From NCBI GenBank assembly GCA_016712405.1, contig JADJRD010000014.1, forward strand, positions 744,001-808,000: a stretch of 64,000 nt of DNA, read 5' to 3'. How positions within the stretch are numbered: the first letter of the stretch is position 1; each line of letters starts with the position of its first letter. The notes under the pieces were generated by a model. The model did no database searches, had not been told where the DNA came from, and saw nothing but the letters and a program-made list of their open reading frames with translations. The position numbers were made by a program, and so were the translations under genes. Positions 53,429 through 62,693 of this stretch are shown here, piece by piece. The DNA comes from Cellvibrio sp. (GTDB lineage: Bacteria > Pseudomonadota > Gammaproteobacteria > Pseudomonadales > Cellvibrionaceae).

Positions 53429-54592
53429 ATGTGGGCTTGGTTGATCATGCAAATGAAAGAGTGGGGCATATTAGCAGTTGCCGCTGTTGGGGGTTGGGTG
53501 CTGGCAGAATGGGTGTTGCCTTTGTTAGGGGTTGCGTTGACCCTAGGCGCGATGTTTTACCTTTACAGTCACAAGCCCAAGCCTGTTGAAAATAAAGAGC
53601 AGGTTAATTACCACTTGGAATCGGCTTTTCGACAATCCTTGATTCAAGCTGGCAGCGACATACTGAATACTCTGGAAGATGCCAGCAAAGATATGGATAT
53701 GTTGTCGGGTATTCAATCCGACGCCGTACACACACTCACCTCGGCCTTCAATCAAATCAAACTGCTGTTGGAGCGACAGCAAGCCGATATTAGTTCGTTG
53801 CTATTTGCGGAAAATGCACAAGGACGACAAGAATCCTTCGGCGTTCGCATGAGTTCATTTGCTGAAAGCACGTCACACACCTTGGATAGATTTGTGGATA
53901 CCTCCGTCACTATGAGTGCGGCTTCTATGGATCTAGTCGAAAAAGTGACACGCATTTCCGAACAAATGCCGCATGTGATGAAAGCCTTGAAAGACATAGA
54001 TCAAATTGCCGCACAAACCAATCTGCTCGCGTTGAACGCGGCGATTGAAGCAGCGCGTGCAGGTGAGGCGGGTAGAGGTTTTGCGGTAGTCGCAGATGAA
54101 GTGCGAGCCTTGTCTAATCGGTCAGCGGGATTCAGTAATGAAATTCAAGCCAAACTCAATAGCATCAACAACGCCATTTGTGAATTGACTGAACAAGTGG
54201 GTCAGGTTGCATCGCAAGATATGACCTATGTATTGGCGGCTAAACGTGAAGTAGAAAGTGCAATTAATGAAATGCTGCAAAAGGCGGAATCGGATCAGGT
54301 AATTGCGCGACAAATGGAAGAGATTTCTCACAAATTGGTGGATGGATTGCACATGGCTATTCGTGCATTGCAATTTGAAGATATGTCCACACAAAATATT
54401 AAATATCACGTACGCAATATCAAAATGTTGGATCCATTGGGGCAATCATTAAAATTTAGCCCTAATTCTATTCAGCAATTGACCCAATCCATTTCCAATG
54501 CGTCTGCAGATTATCATCAGCAGGCAGCCAATAAAAAACGTAACCCTGTTTCTGCTGCCTCTATGAATAGTGGCGGTGTTGATCTTTTTTAA
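53429..54592 (+). CDS. Methyl-accepting chemotaxis-type protein, small
   Basis: The 387-residue protein has one or two hydrophobic segments near residues 10-50 (VAAVGGWVLAEWVLPLLG), no visible HAMP domain and no large periplasmic sensor, and a signalling domain with IDQIAAQTNLLALNAAIEAA and GRGFAVVADEVRALSNRSA. It probably senses a cytoplasmic or membrane cue. The start is uncertain, with further ATGs at 53447 and 53453. It begins the sensory operon, 14 bases before the first STAS gene. Confidence 0.82.
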   Translation: MWAWLIMQMKEWGILAVAAVGGWVLAEWVLPLLGVALTLGAMFYLYSHKPKPVENKEQVNYHLESAFRQSLIQAGSDILNTLEDASKDMDMLSGIQSDAVHTLTSAFNQIKLLLERQQADISSLLFAENAQGRQESFGVRMSSFAESTSHTLDRFVDTSVTMSAASMDLVEKVTRISEQMPHVMKALKDIDQIAAQTNLLALNAAIEAARAGEAGRGFAVVADEVRALSNRSAGFSNEIQAKLNSINNAICELTEQVGQVASQDMTYVLAAKREVESAINEMLQKAESDQVIARQMEEISHKLVDGLHMAIRALQFEDMSTQNIKYHVRNIKMLDPLGQSLKFSPNSIQQLTQSISNASADYHQQAANKKRNPVSAASMNSGGVDLF

Positions 54593-54606
54593 CCCAGGAG
54601 TTTCAC

Positions 54607-54882
54607 ATGAGTAATGACACAATCAAAATGCCCAAGCGATTTGATTACAGTTCTGGTGCTGAATTTAATGCGGCCATTTCAGCAGCAGCGCAGCAAAATC
54701 AAGCGATTACCTTGGACTGCACTTATATGGACTATTTAGACAGTGCGGGCATAGGTCTATTGGTAATGGCCAATAAAAAAGTACAAGAAAAAAATGCAAA
54801 ATTGGTGATGGTTAATCTCAATACGGCACCCCGTGAAATTTTACAATTAGCGAATTTACAAAAAATCATTGAAATTAAATAA
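54607..54882 (+). CDS. STAS-domain protein (anti-sigma antagonist type) 1
   Basis: The 91-residue protein is one STAS domain. The phosphorylatable Ser is in YLDSAGIGLLVMANKK near residue 45. Such proteins are switched off by kinase phosphorylation and on by PP2C dephosphorylation. CAGGAG lies just upstream of the ATG. The second STAS gene follows after 11 bases, and the matching PP2C/kinase after that. Confidence 0.9.
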   Translation: MSNDTIKMPKRFDYSSGAEFNAAISAAAQQNQAITLDCTYMDYLDSAGIGLLVMANKKVQEKNAKLVMVNLNTAPREILQLANLQKIIEIK

Positions 54883-54893
54883 AGGAGTAGATT

Positions 54894-55178
54894 ATGTCTG
54901 AATCTGTAAATTTTATGCTGCCTGAGCGATTCGATTACTCTTTTCATCGGCAATTTAATGAAGGCTGTAATGACTATATTGCCAATGCCAATTTAAATGA
55001 AATTATATTGGATTTTTCCAGAGTCGGTTATTTGGATAGCTCTGCTTTGGGTATGCTAGTTATGGTGCAAAAAAAAGCATCATCTGCCGCAAAGAAAATT
55101 AAAATAAAAGGTGCAAAAGGTGCCACAGCTGAAATTCTAAGAATGGCCAATATTCAAAAGATGATTGAGTTTGTTTAG
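54894..55178 (+). CDS. STAS-domain protein (anti-sigma antagonist type) 2
   Basis: The 94-residue protein is a second STAS domain with the Ser site in YLDSSALGMLVMVQKK near residues 45-60. It differs clearly from the first copy, so the two may have different partners. AAGGAG precedes the ATG. It ends two bases before the receiver-PP2C gene, a tight coupling. Confidence 0.9.
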   Translation: MSESVNFMLPERFDYSFHRQFNEGCNDYIANANLNEIILDFSRVGYLDSSALGMLVMVQKKASSAAKKIKIKGAKGATAEILRMANIQKMIEFV

Positions 55179-55180
55179 CA

Positions 55181-56872
55181 ATGTCAGCCAATAATGATTT
55201 TGAATATCGAATACTCGTTGTTGATGATGACGAAATTCTGAATGGTTTATTTTGTGCGTTTTTAGGTTCTCGTGGTTTTGAAACCTTGCCGGCTCTCAGC
55301 GTTCAAGAGGCCAAAACGATTTTGCAAACCGATGGCAATATCGACATAGTCTTGTTGGATTATCAATTGGGTGATGGTGTCGGCTTGGATCTATTTGCAG
55401 AAGAAGTGGTTCCAAGTTATAAAAATTTTCCTCCGGTAATTATGATCAGCGCAAATGAGGAGCCGGAATTTTTAGAGCAATGTTTTCATTTAGGCGTTTC
55501 TGACTACATCATCAAACCCGTTAATCTTTCATTGTTGTCCTTAAAAGTTAAATCACTTATCGCCTCGCTGCGGCTACAAAAAATTGTCAACAATCAAAAT
55601 GTTGAACTGGAAATATTTAAGCATGAGGCCGAAAGAGAAGAGGCGATTGCCAAGTTTACCTATGAGTATTTGGTTGCACAAAATTCCCAGCAATATTCCG
55701 GTATTAATCAATATTTAAAATCCTGTTCGTCGTTTAGTGGTGATATTTCCATTACACGGCAATCACCAGCGGGAGACATCTATTTTATTTTGGCGGATGC
55801 AACAGGCCATGGACTGTCAGCCGCCATCACCATAATGCCAGTTGTGAGTTTGTTTAATACTATGGTGTCAAAAGGATTTCATCTGCAGCAAATTGTGTCG
55901 GAGATCAATCGCAAGTTAGTGAATGACACCCCGGCAGATCGTTTTGTGTCGGCTACGGTAGTTGAATTAAATTTTGCAGCAAATGAGATGTCCGTTTGGA
56001 ATGGCGCCATGCCACCTGCCTATTGGCTTGACAATGGAAAAATTATTCAGAAATTTCCATCCAGAAATATGGCATTGGGAATTCTCAGTGAAAATATGTT
56101 TGATGCGGATGTCACCGTATTTAATTTGCCAGAAACGGGCCGCTTATTTTTATGCAGTGATGGCGTTATCGAGCAAGAAAATCAATTGGGCGAACAGTTT
56201 TCTTATGCCCGCTTAGAGTCAATACTTTGCCAGGCGATAACAGATCCCACGCAAGATGTTCTGCGAGCATTAGAGTTGCATGCACAAGGGGTGAGCTATA
56301 GCGATGATGTATCCATTTGCTGTTTAAATCCGCAAGAAATTCGCAATGGGTTAGGCATAGAAAAATCCAACAATATCGAAGACTACTATCATCAAATTCA
56401 TCCATTTTCTTGGAGTATTTCGATTAGCGGGAATAAGTTGGCGAATGCGGACATACCACCAATGGCAAATAATTTTTTGCAATATATTGGGATGGATCAA
56501 AAAACCTGTCAGAAAGTGTTTTCAATTATCAGCGAAATGATCAGTAATGCATTGGATCACGGCATTTTAGGTATGTCGTCAGATCTCAAACAAAATCCTG
56601 AAGGGTTTATGGATTATTTTTTACAAAGAGAAGAATTATTAAAGAATCTAACGGAGAAAGATGCAATCGAGCTCCGCTTGGATTGGGCTTTGTTTGATGG
56701 CGAAAAACACTTAATGATTAGTTGTCGGGATACGGGCCCTGGATATGATTTCCAATCCGATAGAAAAATCGACAACCAGAAATATTCTGGTCGAGGAGTG
56801 GCGCTGATTCGCACCTTGGCGCGCGACGTGGAAATTTATGCGCCAGGCAATTTTATAAAAGCGATTTTATAA
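55181..56872 (+). CDS. Receiver-PP2C-HATPase partner-switching regulator (HsbR-like)
   Basis: The 563-residue fusion has a receiver domain (residues 8-125; acidic pair in VVDDDEI, Asp60 in VLLDYQLGDG, Lys in YIIKPVNLS), a SpoIIE/PP2C phosphatase domain near 195-390 (FILADATGHGLSAAI, FLCSDGVIEQENQLGE), and a C-terminal RsbW-like kinase from about 430 (ISEMISNALDHGI, DTGPGYDF, GRGVALIRTLA). This order matches Pseudomonas HsbR, which switches the STAS protein HsbA. Here it follows two STAS genes, so the partners are probably those. Confidence 0.88.
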   Translation: MSANNDFEYRILVVDDDEILNGLFCAFLGSRGFETLPALSVQEAKTILQTDGNIDIVLLDYQLGDGVGLDLFAEEVVPSYKNFPPVIMISANEEPEFLEQCFHLGVSDYIIKPVNLSLLSLKVKSLIASLRLQKIVNNQNVELEIFKHEAEREEAIAKFTYEYLVAQNSQQYSGINQYLKSCSSFSGDISITRQSPAGDIYFILADATGHGLSAAITIMPVVSLFNTMVSKGFHLQQIVSEINRKLVNDTPADRFVSATVVELNFAANEMSVWNGAMPPAYWLDNGKIIQKFPSRNMALGILSENMFDADVTVFNLPETGRLFLCSDGVIEQENQLGEQFSYARLESILCQAITDPTQDVLRALELHAQGVSYSDDVSICCLNPQEIRNGLGIEKSNNIEDYYHQIHPFSWSISISGNKLANADIPPMANNFLQYIGMDQKTCQKVFSIISEMISNALDHGILGMSSDLKQNPEGFMDYFLQREELLKNLTEKDAIELRLDWALFDGEKHLMISCRDTGPGYDFQSDRKIDNQKYSGRGVALIRTLARDVEIYAPGNFIKAIL

Positions 56873-56938
56873 AGCAGATTTTTAGATTAGGTCTATAGTT
56901 GGTTTGTGTGTGTTAACTGATGTGATAAAGGACTCATT

Positions 56939-57302
56939 ATGAGCAAGCAAATTCTAATTGTTGATGATTCAGCCTCATTGCCAAATGGTAGAGGCGACAT
57001 TGAAGACCGCCAGTTATGCAGTCACTGTCGCAAAAGATGGTGCTGAAGCCTTTGAAATCTGCAAAGGCAAAGTCTTTGATTTTGTATTAACCGATCAAAA
57101 CATGCCGAATATGGATGGTTTGACACTGATTAAATCCTTGCGCGGATTACCTACCTATTCCAAAACGCCAATAGTGGTTCTCACAACAGAAGCCAGCGAT
57201 GCCATGAAAACCCAGGGGCGTGCTGCAGGTGCAACTGGCTGGATGGTGAAACCGTTTGAGCCAGCTAAATTATTGGAAGTTGCCAAAAAGGTAATGGGGT
57301 AA
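56939..57302 (+). pseudogene. CheY-like receiver, frameshifted near the 5' end
   Basis: A ribosome site (AAAGGA) and ATG 56939 start MSKQILIVDDSASL. That frame soon stops. The next frame, from 56982, continues QMVEATLKTASYAVTVAKDG with Asp in FVLTDQNMPNMDG and Lys in WMVKPFEPAKLL. A lone C at 56981 in place of an Arg codon suggests a two-base deletion (SASLRQMV is the usual text). Joined length of 121 residues is exactly normal for CheY. In place, it is either broken or a sequence error. It lies between the HsbR-like gene and cheA. Confidence 0.82.
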
Positions 57303-57455
57303 TGTTAAAAGGGGTCAGAGCCCTTTACCTGCCGTCATTCCTGCGAAGGCAGGAATCCAGAAATAAGCAAATAATGTTAAAGGGGTCAGAGCCCTTTACC
57401 TGCCGTCATTCCTGCGAAGGCAGGAATCCAGCATTAAAGGGCTCTGACCCCTTTT
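57301..57455. repeat. Tandem and nested GGGGTCAGAG repeat element
   Basis: A unit of about 59 bases (57301-57360 and 57373-57431, start-to-start 71) is duplicated; each contains GGGGTCAGAGCCCTTTACC and a REP-like hairpin CATTCCTGCGAAGGCAGGAA. The downstream arm at 57434-57455 (TTAAAGGGCTCTGACCCC) is the inverted match of the upstream arm, so the second copy is a complete palindromic element. No coding. It separates cheY from cheA. Confidence 0.75.
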
Positions 57456-57475
57456 AAAAAACGAAGGATGTGAAT

Positions 57476-59347
57476 ATGTCTATCGACATGCAACAATTTC
57501 ATTCTGTTTTTTTCGAGGAAAGCCAGGAGCACCTTGATGAAATGGAGCATTTGTTATTGGAATTGGATGTAGTGAATCCCGATAACGAGCAACTCAATAC
57601 CATTTTTCGTGCAGCGCATTCCATTAAGGGTGGCGCAGGTATTTTTGGATTTGATGGGTTGGTCAGTGTGACGCATGTGATGGAAAGTTTGCTCGATAAA
57701 ATTCGACAAGGAAAAATGGCAATCACTGCGGATATGGTCGATTTGTTTTTAGGTTCAGTTGATGTATTGAAAGGAATATTAACGTCTTATCGAAACCACA
57801 CCGATATTGATTGGGCAGCCGCTAATCGGTTAACCGAGTTGTTGGAATCCGCTACTGATGGAAAAGTAAATAGCCAATCGAAAAAGTCCAAAAAAGATGA
57901 AGATCAAGGTTTTGGATTTTTTACCGATCCTGTTTTGGGTGAAGCTCAGGAATCTTATGGATTCTTTGAGGATATTGATCAAAAACAACAAGAAGCTTAT
58001 GGCTTTTTTGAGGATTTACCTGCGACCCCAGCAGCCCCCATCTCTGTGGTTGAAAAACCTGTGGTGGCAGAGCCACAAACATCATCATCTAATGTGACAG
58101 CGAATGCGCCGGGCAACAGTAAAACCAAAGCGGCCGACACTTCTGTTTCTGCAGAAAATTCTTCAATTCGTGTCGATGTGACCAAAGTTGATCAATTAAT
58201 TAATTTGGTGGGTGAAATTGTCATCACCCAATCCATGATGAATTTAATCGGCAAAAGTATTGATGGCAGCCTCGGTGAAAAATACCAAAGTATTTCGGCA
58301 GAATTAGAACGCAATACACGTGAAATTCAAGAAGCAGTCATGTCAATTCGCATGTTGCCTGTGTCATTTGTGTTTAATCGTTTCCCGCGTGTGGTACGTG
58401 ATCTATCGCAAAAATTAGGTAAATCGATTGATTTGATCATTGAGGGTGGCGAAACCGAATTGGATAAAGGTTTAACAGAAAAATTGGTTGATCCATTAAC
58501 TCATTTAGTCAGAAATTCAATCGATCACGGTATAGAGTCTGCGGATGTTCGTGTAGCTCGTGGCAAAGAAGCAACCGGAAAAGTCACCTTACGTGCAGCG
58601 CAACAGGGTGGCAGTATTGTGATTAGCATTATGGATGATGGTGCTGGATTAAATCGCGAAAAAATCTTGCGCAAAGCGCGTGAAAAAAATATTTCTATCG
58701 GCGATAACCCCAGTGATGCAGAAGTCTGGCAATTAATTTTTGCTGCTGGCTTTTCAACGGCTGATCAAGTAACGGATGTATCCGGTCGCGGTGTAGGCAT
58801 GGATGTGGTTAGGCGTAATGTGCAAAGCTTGGGAGGGCGAATTGATATTGATTCTGTTGAAGGGCAGGGTTCTACTTTTACCATTCGTTTGCCGCTGACG
58901 CTGGCGATTGTTGATGGTATGGGTGTATCGGTGGGTGATCAAACTTTTATTATTCCATTAGTGAATATTATCGAATCCATGCAGCCTGCTGAAAAAGATA
59001 TTAAAACCTTAGTGGGTGATGATCAGTTATTGTTGGTGCGTGATCAATATTGGCCGATTTTACCACTCTATAAATCCATGCAAATTAGTTCGCAATTTAC
59101 CGATGTGCATAAAGGCATTGCGGTGCTGATCGAAACCAACAAACATAAATTTGCTTTGTTTGTTGATGCCTTGGTCGGACAGCAACAAGTGGTGATCAAA
59201 AGTCTTGAGCAACATTACAAACGTGTTCAAGGTGTTGCTGGTGCAACGATTATGGGTGATGGCAGTGTCGCTTTGATTCTGGATGTTGAGTCTTTGGGCT
59301 TAACGGTAGCTCAAAAAAATCCTGAGTTTTTAGCAAAAGCCAGTTAA
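57476..59347 (+). CDS. cheA: CheA, chemotaxis histidine kinase
   Basis: CheA phosphorylates CheY in response to MCP signals. The protein of 623 residues has an HPt domain with the His in FRAAHSIKGGAGIFG near residue 47, a linker with three GFF(E/T)D repeats (GFGFFTD, SYGFFED, AYGFFED), a dimerisation domain, HATPase with NSIDHGIESADVR and DGAGLN, and a CheW-like regulatory domain (LVNIIESMQPAEKD, GQQQVVIKSLEQ). ATG 57476 with GAAGGA upstream is preferred; a GTG at 57470 adds two residues. Confidence 0.92.
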   Translation: MSIDMQQFHSVFFEESQEHLDEMEHLLLELDVVNPDNEQLNTIFRAAHSIKGGAGIFGFDGLVSVTHVMESLLDKIRQGKMAITADMVDLFLGSVDVLKGILTSYRNHTDIDWAAANRLTELLESATDGKVNSQSKKSKKDEDQGFGFFTDPVLGEAQESYGFFEDIDQKQQEAYGFFEDLPATPAAPISVVEKPVVAEPQTSSSNVTANAPGNSKTKAADTSVSAENSSIRVDVTKVDQLINLVGEIVITQSMMNLIGKSIDGSLGEKYQSISAELERNTREIQEAVMSIRMLPVSFVFNRFPRVVRDLSQKLGKSIDLIIEGGETELDKGLTEKLVDPLTHLVRNSIDHGIESADVRVARGKEATGKVTLRAAQQGGSIVISIMDDGAGLNREKILRKAREKNISIGDNPSDAEVWQLIFAAGFSTADQVTDVSGRGVGMDVVRRNVQSLGGRIDIDSVEGQGSTFTIRLPLTLAIVDGMGVSVGDQTFIIPLVNIIESMQPAEKDIKTLVGDDQLLLVRDQYWPILPLYKSMQISSQFTDVHKGIAVLIETNKHKFALFVDALVGQQQVVIKSLEQHYKRVQGVAGATIMGDGSVALILDVESLGLTVAQKNPEFLAKAS

Positions 59348-59350
59348 TTT

Positions 59351-59455
59351 TTATTTAATCTCACATCGTCATCCCTGCGAATATTTACAAGGATGTAAAT
59401 TAGTAGAGCAATGCAGGAGCAATTGCCGAGGCAGGGATCCAGCCTTTGATATATT
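59351..59455. repeat. MITE-like repeat copy with a nested 48 bp insertion
   Basis: The stretch matches the inner part of the 9825 element (TTTTTATTTAAT, CATCGTCATCCCTGCGA, AGGCAGGGATCCAGCCTTTG), but a 48-base block (59381-59428) splits the hairpin. The block has its own palindromes, ATTTACAAGGATGTAAAT and GCAATGCAGGAGCAATTGC. It lies between cheA and cheW. Confidence 0.7.
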
Positions 59456-59591
59456 TTTAATTCCATTTCGTCAAAATCCTCATAAAAACCTGTCGTTATA
59501 AAAACGAAAAAATTAGCAGATAAATCTTGCATATTGTAAATCTTAACTACACTTAAGACGTTATCCGAAGTCCACTTACATGAGGCTTAGC

Positions 59592-60095
59592 ATGGAACCG
59601 GCATTGCAAAAATCATCTTTGACGACAGTCGATCAAGAATTCTTAACCTTTACTCTGGGTGATGAAAATTACGCCTTGGATATTTTAACGGTGAAAGAGA
59701 TTCGTGGTTACGAAAATCCCACCAAAATTGCGAATGCACCGCCCTTTATTAAAGGCGTCATAAATTTACGTGGCGACATAGTCCCTATTGTTGATCTGCG
59801 AATTAAATTCAGTGTGGGTCAGGCAACCTATGATGAATTTACGATTGTGATTGTGCTGCATATTCATAATCGTATTGTTGGCATAGTAGTAGATGGTGTG
59901 TCGGATGTAGTGAGTTTGAATAAAGATCAACTACGACCGCCACCGGATTTTGGTGTGGCGTTTGATAGTCGATATTTGTTGGGTTTGGCAACAATTAATG
60001 AACAAATGATTATTTTGGTGGACATCAACGAGTTGATATCCAGTGAAGAAATGGGTTTGTTTGATTCAACTGTTAGTGTGTCATCTAAGGAGTAA
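59592..60095 (+). CDS. cheW: CheW, chemotaxis coupling protein
   Basis: CheW couples MCPs to CheA. The 167-residue protein is a single CheW domain: FTLGDENYALDILTVKEIRG, KIANAPPFIKGVINLRGDIV and PIVDLRIKF, then VVDGVSDVVSLNKDQLRPP. The ATG at 59592 has GAGG at good spacing; an ATG at 59580 adds four residues. It is three bases before the MCP gene, so the two are coupled. Confidence 0.92.
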   Translation: MEPALQKSSLTTVDQEFLTFTLGDENYALDILTVKEIRGYENPTKIANAPPFIKGVINLRGDIVPIVDLRIKFSVGQATYDEFTIVIVLHIHNRIVGIVVDGVSDVVSLNKDQLRPPPDFGVAFDSRYLLGLATINEQMIILVDINELISSEEMGLFDSTVSVSSKE

Positions 60096-60098
60096 TCT

Positions 60099-61145
60099 AT
60101 GAACATGTCATTAAAAAAACAACTCATATTAATTGCGAGTATGTCGATATTTGCCATTATATTATTAATTGCTACATCATTTTTTATGGTTAAAAAAGTG
60201 GCCTTGGGAAGTGATTTGCACAAGCAAATGGTAGGTGGGCGAGAATTGCTGATAGAAATTGCCCCGCCCGCTCTGTTTTTAATTGAACCCACCATGATGA
60301 CTTTTGAATTAACCTCATTAAGTCGTGATGATATGCAAAAACAAACTAAAGCAATCCAAAAGAAATTGGATGCATTTGGAGATGCTATAGACTTGTGGGC
60401 AAATAAGCCCGCATTAACGGATGCACAAAAACAATTTCTCAAAAAAACAGTCGCACCTCAAGCGCAGGAAATGATTGAGTATATAGAAAATACCATATTG
60501 CCATTAGCGGAATCGGGCAATGTAGAAGAAATGAATTTTGCTAATCGTAAATTGGCTGCATATTTTCATGAGCACGCCGGCATCATGGAAGAATTTATGG
60601 AGTTATCACAGAAAGAAATAACCGCCACCACAATTCAAGGCGAAGAATCGATTTCGTTTTACAAAACACTCTTAGTCGTTGTCAGTGTGTTATCTGCCAT
60701 TGGTGTGGCGGTTATCAGTTTTGTTGTGGCTAAAAGAATATTGTCAGGCCTTGGCGTTGACCCTAGTGAACTGCAATCGGCAGCACAAAAAGTGACTCAA
60801 GGTGATTTTGATGTTGTGCTCAGTACAGAAAATAGTAATAGCGTAGCCTCTGCTATGTCGGCCATGATAAGTTCAATAAAAAGCAGCACCGCGCAGGCCG
60901 CAACCAATTTTCGCATTCGCAGTGCTTTAGATGCTACATCTGCGAATGTCATGTTGTCTGATGCGAGCCGCAATATTATTTACATGAATAAATCCGTCGA
61001 AAAAATGCTGAGAGGAGTGGAATCCGAACTGCGTAAAGCATTGCCCCATTTTTCTGTCGATAAAGTTGTTGGTAGTAATATGGATATATTCCATAAAAAT
61101 CCTTCGCATCAATCCAGTTTGTTAAGTAATTTAACTGGTACTTAG
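60099..61145 (+). pseudogene. MCP gene, 5' part, interrupted by an insertion sequence
   Basis: The N-terminal half of a chemoreceptor: a membrane segment at residues 8-32, a periplasmic sensor of about 160 residues, a second segment near 192-213 (LLVVVSVLSAIGVAVISFVV), a HAMP-type region and the start of a PAS-like domain (LDATSANVMLSDASRNIIYM). The frame ends at a TAG formed inside the inserted element. Removing the element and one target repeat (ACTT) continues it exactly into 62698. As it stands it has no signalling domain. Confidence 0.85.
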
Positions 61146-62693
61146 TCGCCCCTGAAAAACCAACTAACGCATTGAAAAATATAAAAATAACCAAAAAATA
61201 GCGACATCAAATCGACCAAAAATGATAAAATTTCCTTACATTTTTTGGTCGAAATGAGAAATAAAAAAACATGTTAAAAGCCACAGAACAACATCAACAA
61301 ACAAGTTTTTTGGCAGTGATTTAATCGATCAGCTAGACCCAAAAGATCCGCTGCTGCTGCTATCCAACGCCATTCCTTGGCAAGAATTTGAAAAGACTTT
61401 ATCGGCGAATACACGCAAGGTATTGGTCGGCCGAGCATCCCCATTCGCGTGATGGTGGGCTTACTAATACTCAAGCAATTAGAAAATTTGAGCGATGAAC
61501 GTGTGGTGTTGGCGTGGAAACAAAATCCGTATTACCAAGCATTTTGCGGCATTAAAACTTTCACAACCAATTACCCTGTCATGCTAGGAATTGGTGCATT
61601 TTAGAAAACGTATTGGCGCAAAAGGTGTTGAAAAATATTTGTGATGTCTGTGAAGTTGCACGATAAAAAAGCGGAAGAGTCGATAGTCAATGTTGATACC
61701 ACCGTACAAGAGAAAGCAATAACCTATCCAACGGATGGAAAACTCGCCATCAAGATTATCAATCGTTTAAATAAATTAGCAAAAGGCAATAACATTGCGC
61801 AGCGGCGTACATTTGTCAAAGAAGTTAAATCATTACGCATTAATTTACGTTTCTTTCGTCATGTCAAAAAGCGTGCAAAAGCGGTTAAAGCGATCAAGCG
61901 TTTGCGTACAATAGCGGGAGTTTTACTGAGGGAATTAGAACGAAAATTACCGCAACTGATTGCCGATAAGCAAACAGAAAACTTTGCGTTATACCAAAAG
62001 TGTTGACGCAAAAGAAACATGACAGTGACAAAGTTTACAGTTTGCACGAACCGCAGGCTTACTGTGTGGCGAAAGGAAAAGATCATAAGCCGTATGAATA
62101 CGGGTGCAAAAGCGTCGATTGTCACCACCTCAACAGGCAACATAATTTTGAGCGCTGTGAGCCATGAAAAAATATTGCTGATGTAAATACACTGGATGAA
62201 GTATTAGAAAAAGCACAGTCGGTTCGGATCAGTAAAATTCAAGAAGCTGTGTGTGATCGCGGCTATCGTGGTCGAAAAGAAGTGAAGGGGATTAAGATTA
62301 TATTGCCAGAGAATCCGAAGAAAAAGATACGCGTTATGAGCGTGAAAAAAGCGAGCGAAATGTCGACGACGCGCGGCCATTGAACCGATCATTGGTCATT
62401 TGAAATCGGGTTTTCGACTAGCGAGAAATTATTTGAAGGGTGCGGCTGGTGATCAGATTAATTTATTGATGGCGGCATGTGCGTGGAATTTAAGAAAATG
62501 GATGATCGCTGCATTGGAGGCATTTTTTTGTTGCGTAAAATGGCCTAATGCCAGGGAAAATAGTAGGATTTTTGAGTTAACGCAGAGTTGGTTGATCTGC
62601 AGTATCTCAAAATGGTTTTATTCACGTGTGATATGGATATTGGTGCGGTGAAATTTGTACTGATGGATTTTAAATTGTTTTTCAGGGGCGACT
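61144..62693. mobile_element. Degenerate IS (IS5/IS1182-like transposase) in the MCP gene
   Basis: A 1550 bp insertion with 17 bp perfect terminal inverted repeats (AGTCGCCCCTGAAAAAC) and a 4 bp target duplication ACTT (61140-61143 and 62694-62697). Transposase text in several frames includes SDLIDQLDPKDPLLLLS, VMVGLLILKQLENLSDE, NPYYQAFCGI, VNVDTTVQEKAITYPTDGK, DRGYRGRKEVKGIK and PIIGHLKSGFRLARNYLKG, matching IS5/IS1182-type DDE enzymes with IS1478-like features. At least nine frameshifts, most a single missing base, are needed to restore it, so it cannot make a transposase itself. Confidence 0.85.

Noticed and set aside
61641..62006. A separate 121-residue gene
   Set aside because: It is a middle piece of the degenerate transposase, not an independent gene.
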